Assembly: GCF_001514285.1 (NCBI RefSeq)
Contig: NZ_KQ949030.1
Location: 308,634 to 372,633 of the forward strand
DNA from: Streptomyces sp. DSM 15324
GTDB lineage: Bacteria; Actinomycetota; Actinomycetes; Streptomycetales; Streptomycetaceae
Direction: 5' to 3'
DNA: 64,000 nt
Translations under genes and position numbers: made by a program
Part shown: positions 12,001 through 17,049 of the stretch, piece by piece
Numbering within the stretch: position 1 is the stretch's first letter
Layout: each line of letters opens with the position of its first letter
Notes under the pieces: model-generated
Seen by the model: the letters and a program-made list of their open reading frames with translations, nothing else
What the model was told of the DNA's origin: nothing
The model's database searches: none

Positions 12001-12681
12001 GCCATCAACGCATACAACCGTCAGCCCGAAGGCACCGATCGCACGGGGGTCCAGCGTCTCTCACGCGACCACGGACTCATGCCCCGCGACGCGGACCTGT
12101 GGCACTTCCGGATCTACGGGGGGTCTGATGAGGGGATCCACCGGGCGGTGGAGCAGCCGGTGCCCGCTACCGACACCGCGGTGATGGAGCGGCCGTTCAC
12201 CGCCGTGGTGACCGGCGGTCGCACACCGAACCGGTTCTCGGCGGTGCGGTTCGAGGAGAAGGCCAAGACCCTCGACACGGCTGCCAGGAACCAGATCAAG
12301 GACTTGGCCGTGAAAACGGCCCGCAACGCCCTGTGGAGCGCCAAACACGGCCTCGTGATGCCGACCGTGACCATCACCGGCTACGGCAGCAACTCCTGGA
12401 CTCATTTCGCGAACGCCACGGGCAACGAACGAGCGGCCTACACCGCCGGGCTGTTCCAGCAGTTCCTGGGGGAGGCGCTCGACGATCTGCAGCGGTACCG
12501 GCCTCCCGGGCTCAGGATCACGCCCGAGGAGATCGGCGTGCGGACGGCGACCGGCGGCAACAGGTTCCCGACCGACATCGAGGCCAGGGGCGGGACGCGG
12601 CGGAGCCTCCCGTTCGACCCGGCGGACTGGCTGCGGACCGCCACGATCGAGATCGACATCCCCCCGTTCACCCTGCCCTGA
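1..12681 (+). CDS. Giant multidomain polymorphic-toxin-like protein (5' end outside window)
   Basis: The frame is open from base 1, so at least 4226 residues lie in the window and the true start is upstream. In order: a helical K/A-rich segment; an HEIAH zincin motif (715-729) with a downstream EYFA; an ART-like stretch (about 1555-2040: LYRKMS, FTTSLSH); five or more diverged beta-rich repeats of roughly 350-450 residues (about 2500-7350); a coiled coil (7740-8450); an OTU-type protease with DGDCLF (Cys codon 8794) and a distal DHW (His codon 9325); a metzincin-like HEMLHYLGLPD (9925-9957); an ART-like segment ending HEVLFPGG (about 10250-10930); a lonely-Cys domain (AECNNF, Cys 11461; GYH, His 11896; TLEN) with an embedded HELVH (11584); and an OmpA-like tail (TITGYG). 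Toxin/effector function is inferred from domain content; the delivery route is unknown. Confidence 0.8.
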   Translation, partial: AEQIRQEAEARAAKKAAQAAKGPHAAPGGDAETGARNPAADADSDPFGTDPALPAGAPVQVAGAVEPPSSAELVAGLLDMPAGHLSDALTLMGPDHVRWLAAHQPFVDGLRTSLTPAEFAGVAARLLVVVPGEASRPVSARHEAHAQVTRMLGDPEVTARLLLSGASVVVLPQDVPLTDVSSFTALHGATDEHLGRSADDLRGAATPLTAAIPEENLLGEDTPVGPAAHQPDGYSSATHEIAHLIHMQGLTDADREVIDRAYRNKLDRGPAAQWPDGVRQDLDGDPAENYSSTDAYEYFAQATNAYLGTNHGRDGMTGRPRNNGAAWVREHEPDLSPLLEKLYGTEPDTVHGSPANPVTATAADNARYEAFRDFTDFVDGIEPDAAAGHSSRPSASTADGSPAADRRTGKAPAAPAKAGEENHAPPLHGPAEARQPATRITADAMERFYTEYLDHFDSQERHDNFNNAYFDFLAGQQTLDPVVASHEKVTKQLEILHGKLAELSGRHSSAATPIPHTGDQPIRLYRKMSPAEAAQILGADSTAAGMTAAMNHNRSDEYRKYFTTSLSHTSVFTNENASSDSDVVLEFEIPWKDYWRFVQRFGTPNQLAGAYGIATSALVHQERLRTGPAANFRTQRDVDLVREQATHHNIGIGHGNLREFNAMLRNTVRVVPAAEVETAARQAGDDARRARRAEAETLIRQQVAPLREREAQRAAEAAGLHGAPTGETDAAVTAPGRDARPETHDELPPADADDRWKTAPSRLEEPEPGAYVRGFGSTRDGAPGLAGIGPIPAGTIADLRARITADLGLRGDADSAPEVTAVLDRQLAPEQLEEHLPALLSEHGHRITVPVDGRRRTVDVRLSLDFAGRSDRIGENGAPPPEHRVERRAMASQSMADSGGSATSRVLPAGWSGTFPVTRLPLTAVRGAVQLSLTHNQQSGTTSVTDTVQMISSQRSNEPSQRFAYDTSWLLRVDDDGDDAGNTGDGPARAPGAPDPTGEDVPLRDLGWKKGERAGTIDVWFPQHLASDDHLAGPERRPADLDDLPLWSVDSLSDPERLAREVRDHFSQDLSTLSAESAQAVDTMLSESELRGAMTLLRDGMYSPVLVDAQGNAVGMLKITAVVVPGTPLRSSVPGKLTLESHLSHAQAVDVSTQVTSGVTVDGSVTFPMTSEHPHQGTAPIGTGGPTGRLGGSFQTSRSLGSGGGATLQHSVRTTAAHLLTTADVTYTVEFVRARGGSRSHDFGRWQDGLRLRVPTAETAVGRAPDEVRGLPPALEQMRSIGVSATPLGVDGADGMFARAETWLREQGYLPPADPASSLLPDALGEADAHARLANLRRFQQARSSVGRRAAIDSMVDGGYALWLDRPSLTGAGRVQVRLTAVRDTDLPSRHVRTLPDIQMINAVSMNAPGNQQRSTAWSLSGGGGVTGSGGVPKAPAWLGGGADLIGEHRWTDVSSAASGLSHDQLTLSNHGQAAEVFEVPVRLGLDVYGADPRTPLARFTDAGPEEDPSGHDVENPAPAEGRPRGTSGTLRVAVPHHRTVEAGPRPGGPAARRIPAAVQRPVEQTDLDRLAVGADDSVGSGVFRVPGDAVVDVFAGSRDLIDAFSDIVAPTKTDPPAADGAQRGAWQSLTDTLASVLPASMSAAGTWGADQLGGPAADDQRTLAAEALRAALSPAHLLGRAHQILGSGYVVEGVTLPGMASDHEFSVELRAYASTPGHHGDMEQYLETGVSAPSSTSHQVKTSSGARAAVSLSARRDVKDNSDTSKNSMVAPALSLSHRRASERSETLGAKTATGRTATEDNREHRLRSDVTFVVTVRHGRRNAFGNLVGIGAGATASFALDVPQALDVLVTEAQVRRNPSRFEGIPALDAVRRSPHPGADAPPPALPDRFARTGRLGLGVVLDSVPLAERPVAVEPSAGSEAGTAVPSADSEAGTAVPSRRPGAGPAVVPAAGNTLYEKLLRQVELEAPGATVPGHSAYVPGVRSRIADHTSQSAMRALPGRGPADAQRFHFVHTVAGGARLVEVALTATPHADTAGLRAVRGRATVAGTGIENAPAHAPTTTSSGETHTRQNNGSLGLVTRHPRAGDALVADRTGPSLGIGTSQSRGSSTSTTWEDRFWLRSDHVADFEVDYDYTSTVRSAPLGEWPPNLLGAYLRGGIVSWGDSPDMASWLAATFGDGVPTEERTTVRNTLRFVAGETPAEPERRAEPVPFAFHDQDPAADRSTATGAYSGPALTPREPVVVYDFDGGQQLREALALADPALRGQGILPDDDSQEHAATRLGELIRLGRVDIVRPDSQVMPGAWPQEGGRQSTTTVTTKVYHPRPVTESRDVILDRLRQNTTAVTSSTSTATLPNLSLSTTLTTDRRIENHMVGLGTSLTAPKPVERGQTLGSTHTRREWLKAGTTTAPDEGGLRTYETEVDVVITVTAPSGIERHVAGSTTVRLAEQDLLGHGVTGPNPQPGVHDLRSMLRDQRDEDQRDWSRHQLTDLPATLAAGLEGGNGPVQLWLAADIAAPPATDGVPLLGRALYAASRTAALTERSVELVLRTDEGAQNWPFDGSGRLRSGDPATVDAWNTFAGHAERHALAAAEQAQAHRAWGDRRGQAAVRQVRADVAVRRDRALRELRIAERELVTAELLLERARARLASLRAEGSAAGAPDPLDTVREPHVDEPGTADRPSLRDTLAATLEVNGAERALRAARQRLTRTAEATDRELAELGTGPAERTAHPFDGSTTAEERSAQADAYLRSAETALAASEKARDEAVGALRVIDAEEIAALGEQLRRADEQRLALAALADATPALREARRASGEGRIERPVASLTSRTPRRPATDTGSRNRRPAPEPAPLREIVVESPDRATAPPEAPSRPTAVTGSRPAPDRGTGPTGGHRATGSPAHRSAIPAPGQIHVLNGLNRTAVDVPHDGDCLFSALLRTAPGRIVEPDGSIPTSTGMRQRISTELLRELELPAADRTLWDGMAGQVREGLAADRARRRQDEAAAHRAKGPARTEAERRAEFDRFVDAERLLLAATGPTDDELRRIAVDLGTPGVYDSAAGDLALGLATRIYGFNAQVIGHGSPYPVGDGPGAPVVLVRLDRTEAGVDHWMATGPRPADTTASAPSAASTVPATSAVPNVPGGGHRTARTVARPVTRAAWTHRRADAPVARLSIERFDPARDPAAASRSAGTLAGSRTLIRYSARRVQAEDGTWVRDFTLNLPVRRTGTIGPSDLTALQGRLQALLDTHVNTGYALPKSGDQLHVGVRLVDAPDHAEHITLTDTPGGSPLPRARQRTLDLRHSDGVKLHEMLHYLGLPDTYVDPDTLFRQSPDQPAVRKEGVMTATWDLVPGTLPHEYVERIESIADSHLVLRDHPLPAPSRTAPSMAAAEPARGPEPYSTTDSFDDEFAALTDGSFPVHAATDRWTVWGVDGDAKALVAEIPALGLRGTHVDGVDRPHAGPFSDPGRSTRHGREPAPAWNWYLPGEGAVASSHWRAAPLDIPHRVGPRPPVDPAVTAARRTDPAALPEGARWRLDDDTLHVFSDLAPQEVFRTGLLPGGDRPVHLLKQAADAPTDSSYLTATRRTDHPLSAGARWRYDLEVPGGIDLNATLDIASPFPDRHEVLFPGGVDARFVHSARRLTDGVPDDTRHENPGFAPAQAAPDGHGGHDTPTSEAEGDDRWETSHAPLEQVTQYRIWRRSPEAVPFHRIAPLSVVHVDTRQPGARPLALIGRERVREQGNPTLRVSGDRTLAINAAGPGVQEVYATKLAVDRANRELAEVGSKVTLAVDPDVRIELPLQEKPLLRVVPSFPPGATMPAECNNFAAQVLGGLPDAIVLRNGQGTTVPVRTKDIASQRITSTHELVHSMSVGVRQGHWFDARAVANDIIRNVKRDEQRSAGPLAVGALYQSVTSAPMPLRWRELSSTIGVNEHALARVGDGYLIQSTGDVDPNGSLHLSTTSAFGYHFATTVLASEDGTSHVTLENRNRRGETQRVADEAAAINAYNRQPEGTDRTGVQRLSRDHGLMPRDADLWHFRIYGGSDEGIHRAVEQPVPATDTAVMERPFTAVVTGGRTPNRFSAVRFEEKAKTLDTAARNQIKDLAVKTARNALWSAKHGLVMPTVTITGYGSNSWTHFANATGNERAAYTAGLFQQFLGEALDDLQRYRPPGLRITPEEIGVRTATGGNRFPTDIEARGGTRRSLPFDPADWLRTATIEIDIPPFTLP
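5755..5820 (+). repeat. 33-bp tandem duplication inside the giant gene
   Basis: Two adjacent 33-bp copies differ at one base and add eleven residues (SAGSEAGTAVP, then SADSEAGTAVP) to a linker between two beta-rich repeats. The frame is kept. The near identity suggests a recent slippage event. Confidence 0.85.
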
Positions 12682-12739
12682 GCACCGCGCCGTACCAGCC
12701 GTACCCGCACCATCCGCACACACGACGAAGTAGGAACAC

Positions 12740-14059
12740 GTGGAACAGACGCCAGCACGACGGCAGACCCCCGAGGGCCCGGCCGGGGCCGGGGCCGGTG
12801 AACGTCCCGAACGCGATGCCCACGACGACGAGGCGGCCGTCTGGGAACAGCCTCTGCCGTGGCCGGCCACCTCCTCGGAGGCGGAACAGGGCCCCGCCGA
12901 CGGGCCGGAGCCCCTTCCCGCGTCCACGACGGCACCGGCGGCGGCAGTGACCGGTGCCGCAGGGCGGGCGTCCGACGACGACACCGCGACCCGTCCCGAG
13001 CGGACCGCGGGCGTCCCGCCGTTCTCCGGGGAGGACGACGTCCCCGCCGGGGAGGCCGCGGACCCCGACGAGCCGGCACCGGCTGATCCAGGCGATCAGC
13101 GGTCCCGGCTGCTCGACCGGCTCGCCTCGCTGCGCGCGCTGGCCGCGTCCGCACGGGACGCCTCCGAAGAGGACCACGCGCCCTCGTCCCGGGGGTCCGG
13201 GTCGGCGCCTACGGGATCATCCGGCACGGAGTCCGCCGCGCGGGTGCCGGGAGCGGTCGTCGCCGGTTGCGTGCTCCTGGTCTGTGCCCTGGCCGCCGTC
13301 CCGTTGCTGGTGTCGTCCGGTGACGGCACGTCGGGCGGGAAGCACAGCGACTCCGCGGGCGATGTGCCCCCCGACGTGACGGTCCGCTACCCCTCTCCGG
13401 GTGCGACGAACAGTCCCGGTGGCGCCCATGGGGCCGGCAAGGACGGCTCGTCGCACCGGCCCGCCCAGGGCGCCGACGGAGGGTCCCCGGGCAGTGCGAC
13501 GGACGAGGCCGGGGGCGGCGCGGCGAACACCGCCACCGGCACGGGCACCACGTCGTCGCCCGGTAAAGCCACCACTTCGGGCGGCGAGAACGCCGGACCC
13601 GCGTCGACGACAGGCTCCCCCGGCCCGAAGCCGACCGCCAAGGCGGACGCCGCGCCCAGTGCCGCGGCGGCCCCCGCCGGCAGGATGATCGCCGGCTACG
13701 CGTCCTCGCGGTGCATCGAGATCTCCTCGCGCGGCGGCACCGACGGCTCCCCGCTGCGGCTGTGGAACTGCGGTGGCGACTCGTGGCAGAAGTGGGTGTT
13801 CAAGTCCGACGGCAGTGTCCGGTCGATGGGCCTGTGCATGGACGCCGCGAACGCCGGCACGGCGGACGGCACCCGTGTCCAGCTGGCCACCTGCAACGGC
13901 GGATGGGCGCAGCAGTTCAACCTCAACGGCTCCCACGACCTGGTCAACACCCGGACCGGCAAGTGCGTCGACGCCGTCGACTCGGGCACCGCCGACGGCA
14001 CACGGCTTCAACTGTGGCAGTGCGCGGGGACCTCCAACCAGAAGTGGTACCTGAAATAG
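12740..14059 (+). CDS. Membrane-anchored ricin-B-type lectin protein
   Basis: 439 residues from a GTG start with GGA 5 bases upstream. The first ~165 residues are low-complexity, acidic and Pro/Ala-rich. One transmembrane helix lies at about 170-192, followed by a long Ser/Gly/Thr-rich linker to about 315. The last ~120 residues form a ricin B/CBM13 trefoil with repeated CIEI, CMDA and CVDA motifs and the QxW-type signatures SWQKW, WAQQF and NQKW. The expected topology is a cytoplasmic N-terminus with the lectin outside, binding carbohydrate. It starts 58 bases after the giant gene on the same strand, so the two may be co-transcribed. A link, such as surface display near the effector, is inference only. 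Confidence 0.8.
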   Translation: MEQTPARRQTPEGPAGAGAGERPERDAHDDEAAVWEQPLPWPATSSEAEQGPADGPEPLPASTTAPAAAVTGAAGRASDDDTATRPERTAGVPPFSGEDDVPAGEAADPDEPAPADPGDQRSRLLDRLASLRALAASARDASEEDHAPSSRGSGSAPTGSSGTESAARVPGAVVAGCVLLVCALAAVPLLVSSGDGTSGGKHSDSAGDVPPDVTVRYPSPGATNSPGGAHGAGKDGSSHRPAQGADGGSPGSATDEAGGGAANTATGTGTTSSPGKATTSGGENAGPASTTGSPGPKPTAKADAAPSAAAAPAGRMIAGYASSRCIEISSRGGTDGSPLRLWNCGGDSWQKWVFKSDGSVRSMGLCMDAANAGTADGTRVQLATCNGGWAQQFNLNGSHDLVNTRTGKCVDAVDSGTADGTRLQLWQCAGTSNQKWYLK

Positions 14060-14066
14060 CCCGGCC

Positions 14067-14117
14067 ACGGCCCTCGCCGGGCGAACGCTCCCCCGCGGGG
14101 AGGGCGGGGAGGGCCGT
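14067..14117. terminator. Hairpin between convergent genes
   Basis: ACGGCCCTC (14067-14075) pairs with GAGGGCCGT (14109-14117), and a nested CTCCCC/GGGGAG hairpin sits inside. It lies between the lectin gene stop and the convergent acyl-CoA dehydrogenase stop, so a two-way terminator is likely. Confidence 0.5.
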
Positions 14118-14211
14118 CCCGGGAAGCCGCGCGCCCCGCCCCCGGCTGCGGGTCGGGCGGGCCGCGGACACCCGCGTCGCGTGCGCACCTCGGCCGGGTC
14201 CTCAGGCGTCG

Positions 14212-15429
14212 TCAGCCGTCGGCGGCACCCGCGCGCGCCTGCCGGTAGGGCCGTACGGCGCGCCGCGCGATGGCGAACCGGTGCGTCTCCGAGGGGCCGT
14301 CGTAGATCCGGAAGGGCCGCACCTCCCGGTAGAGGCGGGCCAGTGGGGCGTCGGCGGCCGAGATACCGAGGGCCCCGCAGATCTGCACCGCCCGGTCGAC
14401 CACCCGGTTCACCGCCTCCGCCACGAAGGTCTTGGACACCGACGTGAGCTGTGCGGCCGCGGCGGAGCCGGTGTCCAACTCCCAGGCGGTACGCAGGATC
14501 AGCGCGCGGCTCGCCTCGATGTCGATCTCGGAGTCGGCCAGCATCTGCTGGACCATGCCGAGGTCTCCCAGCGCCGAGCCGAACGCCATCCGGCTCCCGG
14601 CCCGCTCCAGCGCGATGTCCTGGGCCCGACGGGCTGCTCCCAGCCAGCGCATGCAGTGGGTCGTCCGGGCGGGGCCCAACCGGACCTGGGCACCCTCGAA
14701 ACCGCGGTCCACCTCGCCGAGCACCTGCTCCTCCCCCACCACGCACCCGTCGAAGACGATCTCGCTGTGCCCGGCGAAGAGGGACTCGTCGAGGGTCTCG
14801 ATCGTCCGGACGAGGCGCATGCCGGGGGTGTCGGCGTCGACCAGGAACATGGTGGCGCCGCCGGGGTCGCCGGGGCTGCCGGAGGTGCGGGCCATGACGA
14901 TGGCGAAGCCGGCCCCCTGCGCACCGGTGATGAACCACTTGCGGCCGTCGATGCGCCAGCCGCCCCGCACCCGGATCGCGGTGGTCCGCAGGGAGCGGGG
15001 ATCGGCACCCGCTCCGGGGGCCGGTTCGGTCATGGCGAAGCAGGAGCGGATCCGGCCCGCGGCGAGCGGCCCCAGGTACGTCTGCTTCTGCTCTTCGGTG
15101 GCCACCGTCTCCAGGAGGTGCATGTTGCCCTCGTCCGGGGCCGCGCAGTTCAGTGCCAGCGGTCCGAGCAGCGAGTAGCCCGCCGCTTCGAACACGGCCG
15201 CCTGGCCCCGCAGGTCGAGCCCGTGTCCGCCCCAGCGGGTCGGTACGTGCGGGGCGAACACTCCCGCGTCCCGGGCGGCCTTCTGGAGGGTCTCGCGCAC
15301 CGCTTCGGGGGCGTCGTGGACGGAGCCCCCGCACGCGCGCTCGGCCGGGACGACCACCTCGCGCACGAATGCGCCGGTGGCTGCGACCAGTTGGGCGACC
15401 TTCGGTTCGACGTCGAACTGGATGGACAC
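14212..15429 (-). CDS. Acyl-CoA dehydrogenase (FadE type)
   Basis: 405 residues from a GTG start with GGGAGG about 5 bases upstream. It shows the acyl-CoA dehydrogenase pattern: helical N-terminus, middle beta domain with CFAMTEPAPGAGAD and WFITGAQGAGFA, then a C-terminal helical bundle with QICGALGIS and IYDGPSETH, the usual region of substrate and FAD contacts. It should desaturate an acyl-CoA at the alpha-beta bond and pass electrons to ETF. It is transcribed away from the enoyl-CoA hydratase gene across a promoter that holds a palindromic operator-like site. The acyl substrate is unknown. Confidence 0.9.
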   Translation of the reverse strand: MSIQFDVEPKVAQLVAATGAFVREVVVPAERACGGSVHDAPEAVRETLQKAARDAGVFAPHVPTRWGGHGLDLRGQAAVFEAAGYSLLGPLALNCAAPDEGNMHLLETVATEEQKQTYLGPLAAGRIRSCFAMTEPAPGAGADPRSLRTTAIRVRGGWRIDGRKWFITGAQGAGFAIVMARTSGSPGDPGGATMFLVDADTPGMRLVRTIETLDESLFAGHSEIVFDGCVVGEEQVLGEVDRGFEGAQVRLGPARTTHCMRWLGAARRAQDIALERAGSRMAFGSALGDLGMVQQMLADSEIDIEASRALILRTAWELDTGSAAAAQLTSVSKTFVAEAVNRVVDRAVQICGALGISAADAPLARLYREVRPFRIYDGPSETHRFAIARRAVRPYRQARAGAADG

Positions 15430-15487
15430 GGGACCTCCCGCCGAGGGGCCTACGGGCGGACGGGCAATCGCGGCCGCCGCCTCCTAG

Positions 15488-15510
15488 AAACTGTATAGCG
15501 TCTTCAGTAT
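15488..15510. promoter_or_regulatory. TetR-type operator, site 1
   Basis: A 23-bp imperfect palindrome with core ACTG-N11-CAGT (15490-15508) sits between the divergent acyl-CoA dehydrogenase and enoyl-CoA hydratase genes. Its spacing and half-sites match sites at 23197, 27615 and 43630. It also contains GTCT in the right arm, as site 27615 does. Confidence 0.6.
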
Positions 15511-15556
15511 CTTGCCTGGAAGTCCCGCTGGCGGGAAGGCGACAGGAGAAGCGCCC

Positions 15557-16345
15557 ATGAACACGAGCACGAGTACCGGCCCGGTCCGGACCGTCCGCCA
15601 CCCCGAGGGGGTCGTGGAGCTGAGGCTGGCGGCTCCCGACCGGGGGAACTCGCTGGATCTCGAGACGGCCGAGGCCCTGCGGGACGCGGCCCTGGAGGTG
15701 GCCGCCGATCCGGGCGGCGCGGTCCTGCTGCGGGCGCCGGGCGGCAGCTTCTGCGTGGGGGGTGACCTGCGGGCCTTCACCGGCCGCGGCACCGGGACCG
15801 GCGCCTATGTGCACGCCGTGGCGAGTGCCGCGCACACCGCGGTACAGGCCCTGTACGACCTGCCGGTGCCCCTGGTGACCGCCGTGCGCGGCGCGGCCGC
15901 GGGCGGCGGGATCGGCCTCGCCCTCGTGGGCGACATCGTCCTCGCGGCGCGGTCCGCGCGGTTCCGGCTGGCGTACACGGCGGTCGGACTCACCCCGGAC
16001 TGCGGGGCGTCCTGGTTCCTGCCCCGTCTGGTGGGGCCCCGCAGGGCGGCGGAGCTGATCCTGACCAACCGGGTCCTGACCGGCGACGACGCCGAGCGGT
16101 GGGGCCTCGTCTCCCGGTCGGTGGACGACGGCGAGCTGGACGACACGGCACGGCGCACCGCGGCCGCGCTGGTCGCCGGCGCCGGTGACGCGCTCCGCGC
16201 CGCGAAGGGCCTGCTGCGCGTCGGCACGGGCGACGACCTGCGCCGCCACCTCGCCGACGAGGCTCGGTCGATCGCCGCCCTCGCCGACGGCCGGGAGGCC
16301 CAGGAGCGCATGGCGTCGTTCCTCTCCGCGAAAAGTGTTTCTTGA
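15557..16345 (+). CDS. Enoyl-CoA hydratase/isomerase
   Basis: 262 residues. The ATG at 15557 is preferred over the in-frame ATG at 15512 because AGGAGA lies just upstream of it, and because the longer form would overlap the operator-like region. Crotonase-fold motifs are visible: SFCVGGDLRAF and AAAGGGIGLALVGDI form the oxyanion hole, followed by DCGASWFLPRLVG. The position usually occupied by one catalytic Glu is Cys in DCGAS, so isomerase or another crotonase activity is possible. It probably acts after the divergent dehydrogenase in a beta-oxidation-like series. Confidence 0.85.
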   Translation: MNTSTSTGPVRTVRHPEGVVELRLAAPDRGNSLDLETAEALRDAALEVAADPGGAVLLRAPGGSFCVGGDLRAFTGRGTGTGAYVHAVASAAHTAVQALYDLPVPLVTAVRGAAAGGGIGLALVGDIVLAARSARFRLAYTAVGLTPDCGASWFLPRLVGPRRAAELILTNRVLTGDDAERWGLVSRSVDDGELDDTARRTAAALVAGAGDALRAAKGLLRVGTGDDLRRHLADEARSIAALADGREAQERMASFLSAKSVS

Positions 16346-16416
16346 GTCCCTCTTCACTAACCTGCCCGCCGAGGCGTAACCTCCGGGCAACACAGAACCA
16401 AGCAAAAGGTGTGGCG

Positions 16417-17049
16417 ATGCATGCAGCTGCCGTGGACCTTCCGGACGCCTCGGACGAGGCCCTCACCGAAGCCGTCGTCGACCTCGTTCTGCGTGGCATG
16501 TGGCGCGGTCGGCCGGATTCCGAGTACCGGCCGATGGCCGACGCCGGGCTGGCGACGGTGAAGGGTCCGGTGGTCCTGCCCACCGAGCGGGCCAAGGCCG
16601 CCGTCGCACAGCTGCTGCGGGTTGCCGCGGGCTCCGAGCAGGAGGAGAAGATCACCGCGGCGTACGAGGCGTTCCTGCCGGTCAACCGGAGGATCCGGGA
16701 CGTGTGCACGGCATGGCAGTGCCGCCCCGACGGCACCGCCAACGACCATTCCGACGAGGTCTACGACGCCGAGGTACGCGAGTCGCTGGAGGACGTGCAC
16801 GAGGCCATCCAGCCCGTCCTGCGCAGGCTGGACCGGGTGCTCGCGGGCAGCGGGCGCTATCTGACGGCCCTGGAGAACGCCCTCGACCGCTTCGACGACG
16901 GCGCCCCGCAGTGGCTGGCGTCACCCCTGTGCGACTCGTACCACACCGTGTGGATGCGGCTGCACCAGGAGCTGCTGCTCGTGCTGGGCATCAGCCGGGC
17001 CGAGGACGAGGCCCGGGAAGAGGAGCTGGTCACCAGGGGCCGGGGATGA
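16417..17049 (+). CDS. Conserved helical partner of the PPDK-like protein
   Basis: 210 residues. The ATG at 16417 follows an AAAGGTG ribosome site. The stop overlaps the next start (ATGA), so it is translationally coupled to the PPDK-like gene. The N-terminal ~65 residues could be a winged-helix-like unit (GLATVKGPVV then PTERAKAAV). The rest is helical, with conserved-looking blocks VCTAWQCRP, NDHSDEVYD and DSYHTVWMRLHQELL. No catalytic motif is recognised. The tight coupling suggests a regulator or subunit of the PPDK-like enzyme; this is inference. Confidence 0.7.
   Translation: MHAAAVDLPDASDEALTEAVVDLVLRGMWRGRPDSEYRPMADAGLATVKGPVVLPTERAKAAVAQLLRVAAGSEQEEKITAAYEAFLPVNRRIRDVCTAWQCRPDGTANDHSDEVYDAEVRESLEDVHEAIQPVLRRLDRVLAGSGRYLTALENALDRFDDGAPQWLASPLCDSYHTVWMRLHQELLLVLGISRAEDEAREEELVTRGRG

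Noticed and set aside
13217..16405. Reverse-strand frame of 1062 codons spanning several genes
   Set aside because: It overlaps the lectin, acyl-CoA dehydrogenase and hydratase genes in other frames and shows only shadow-type composition.
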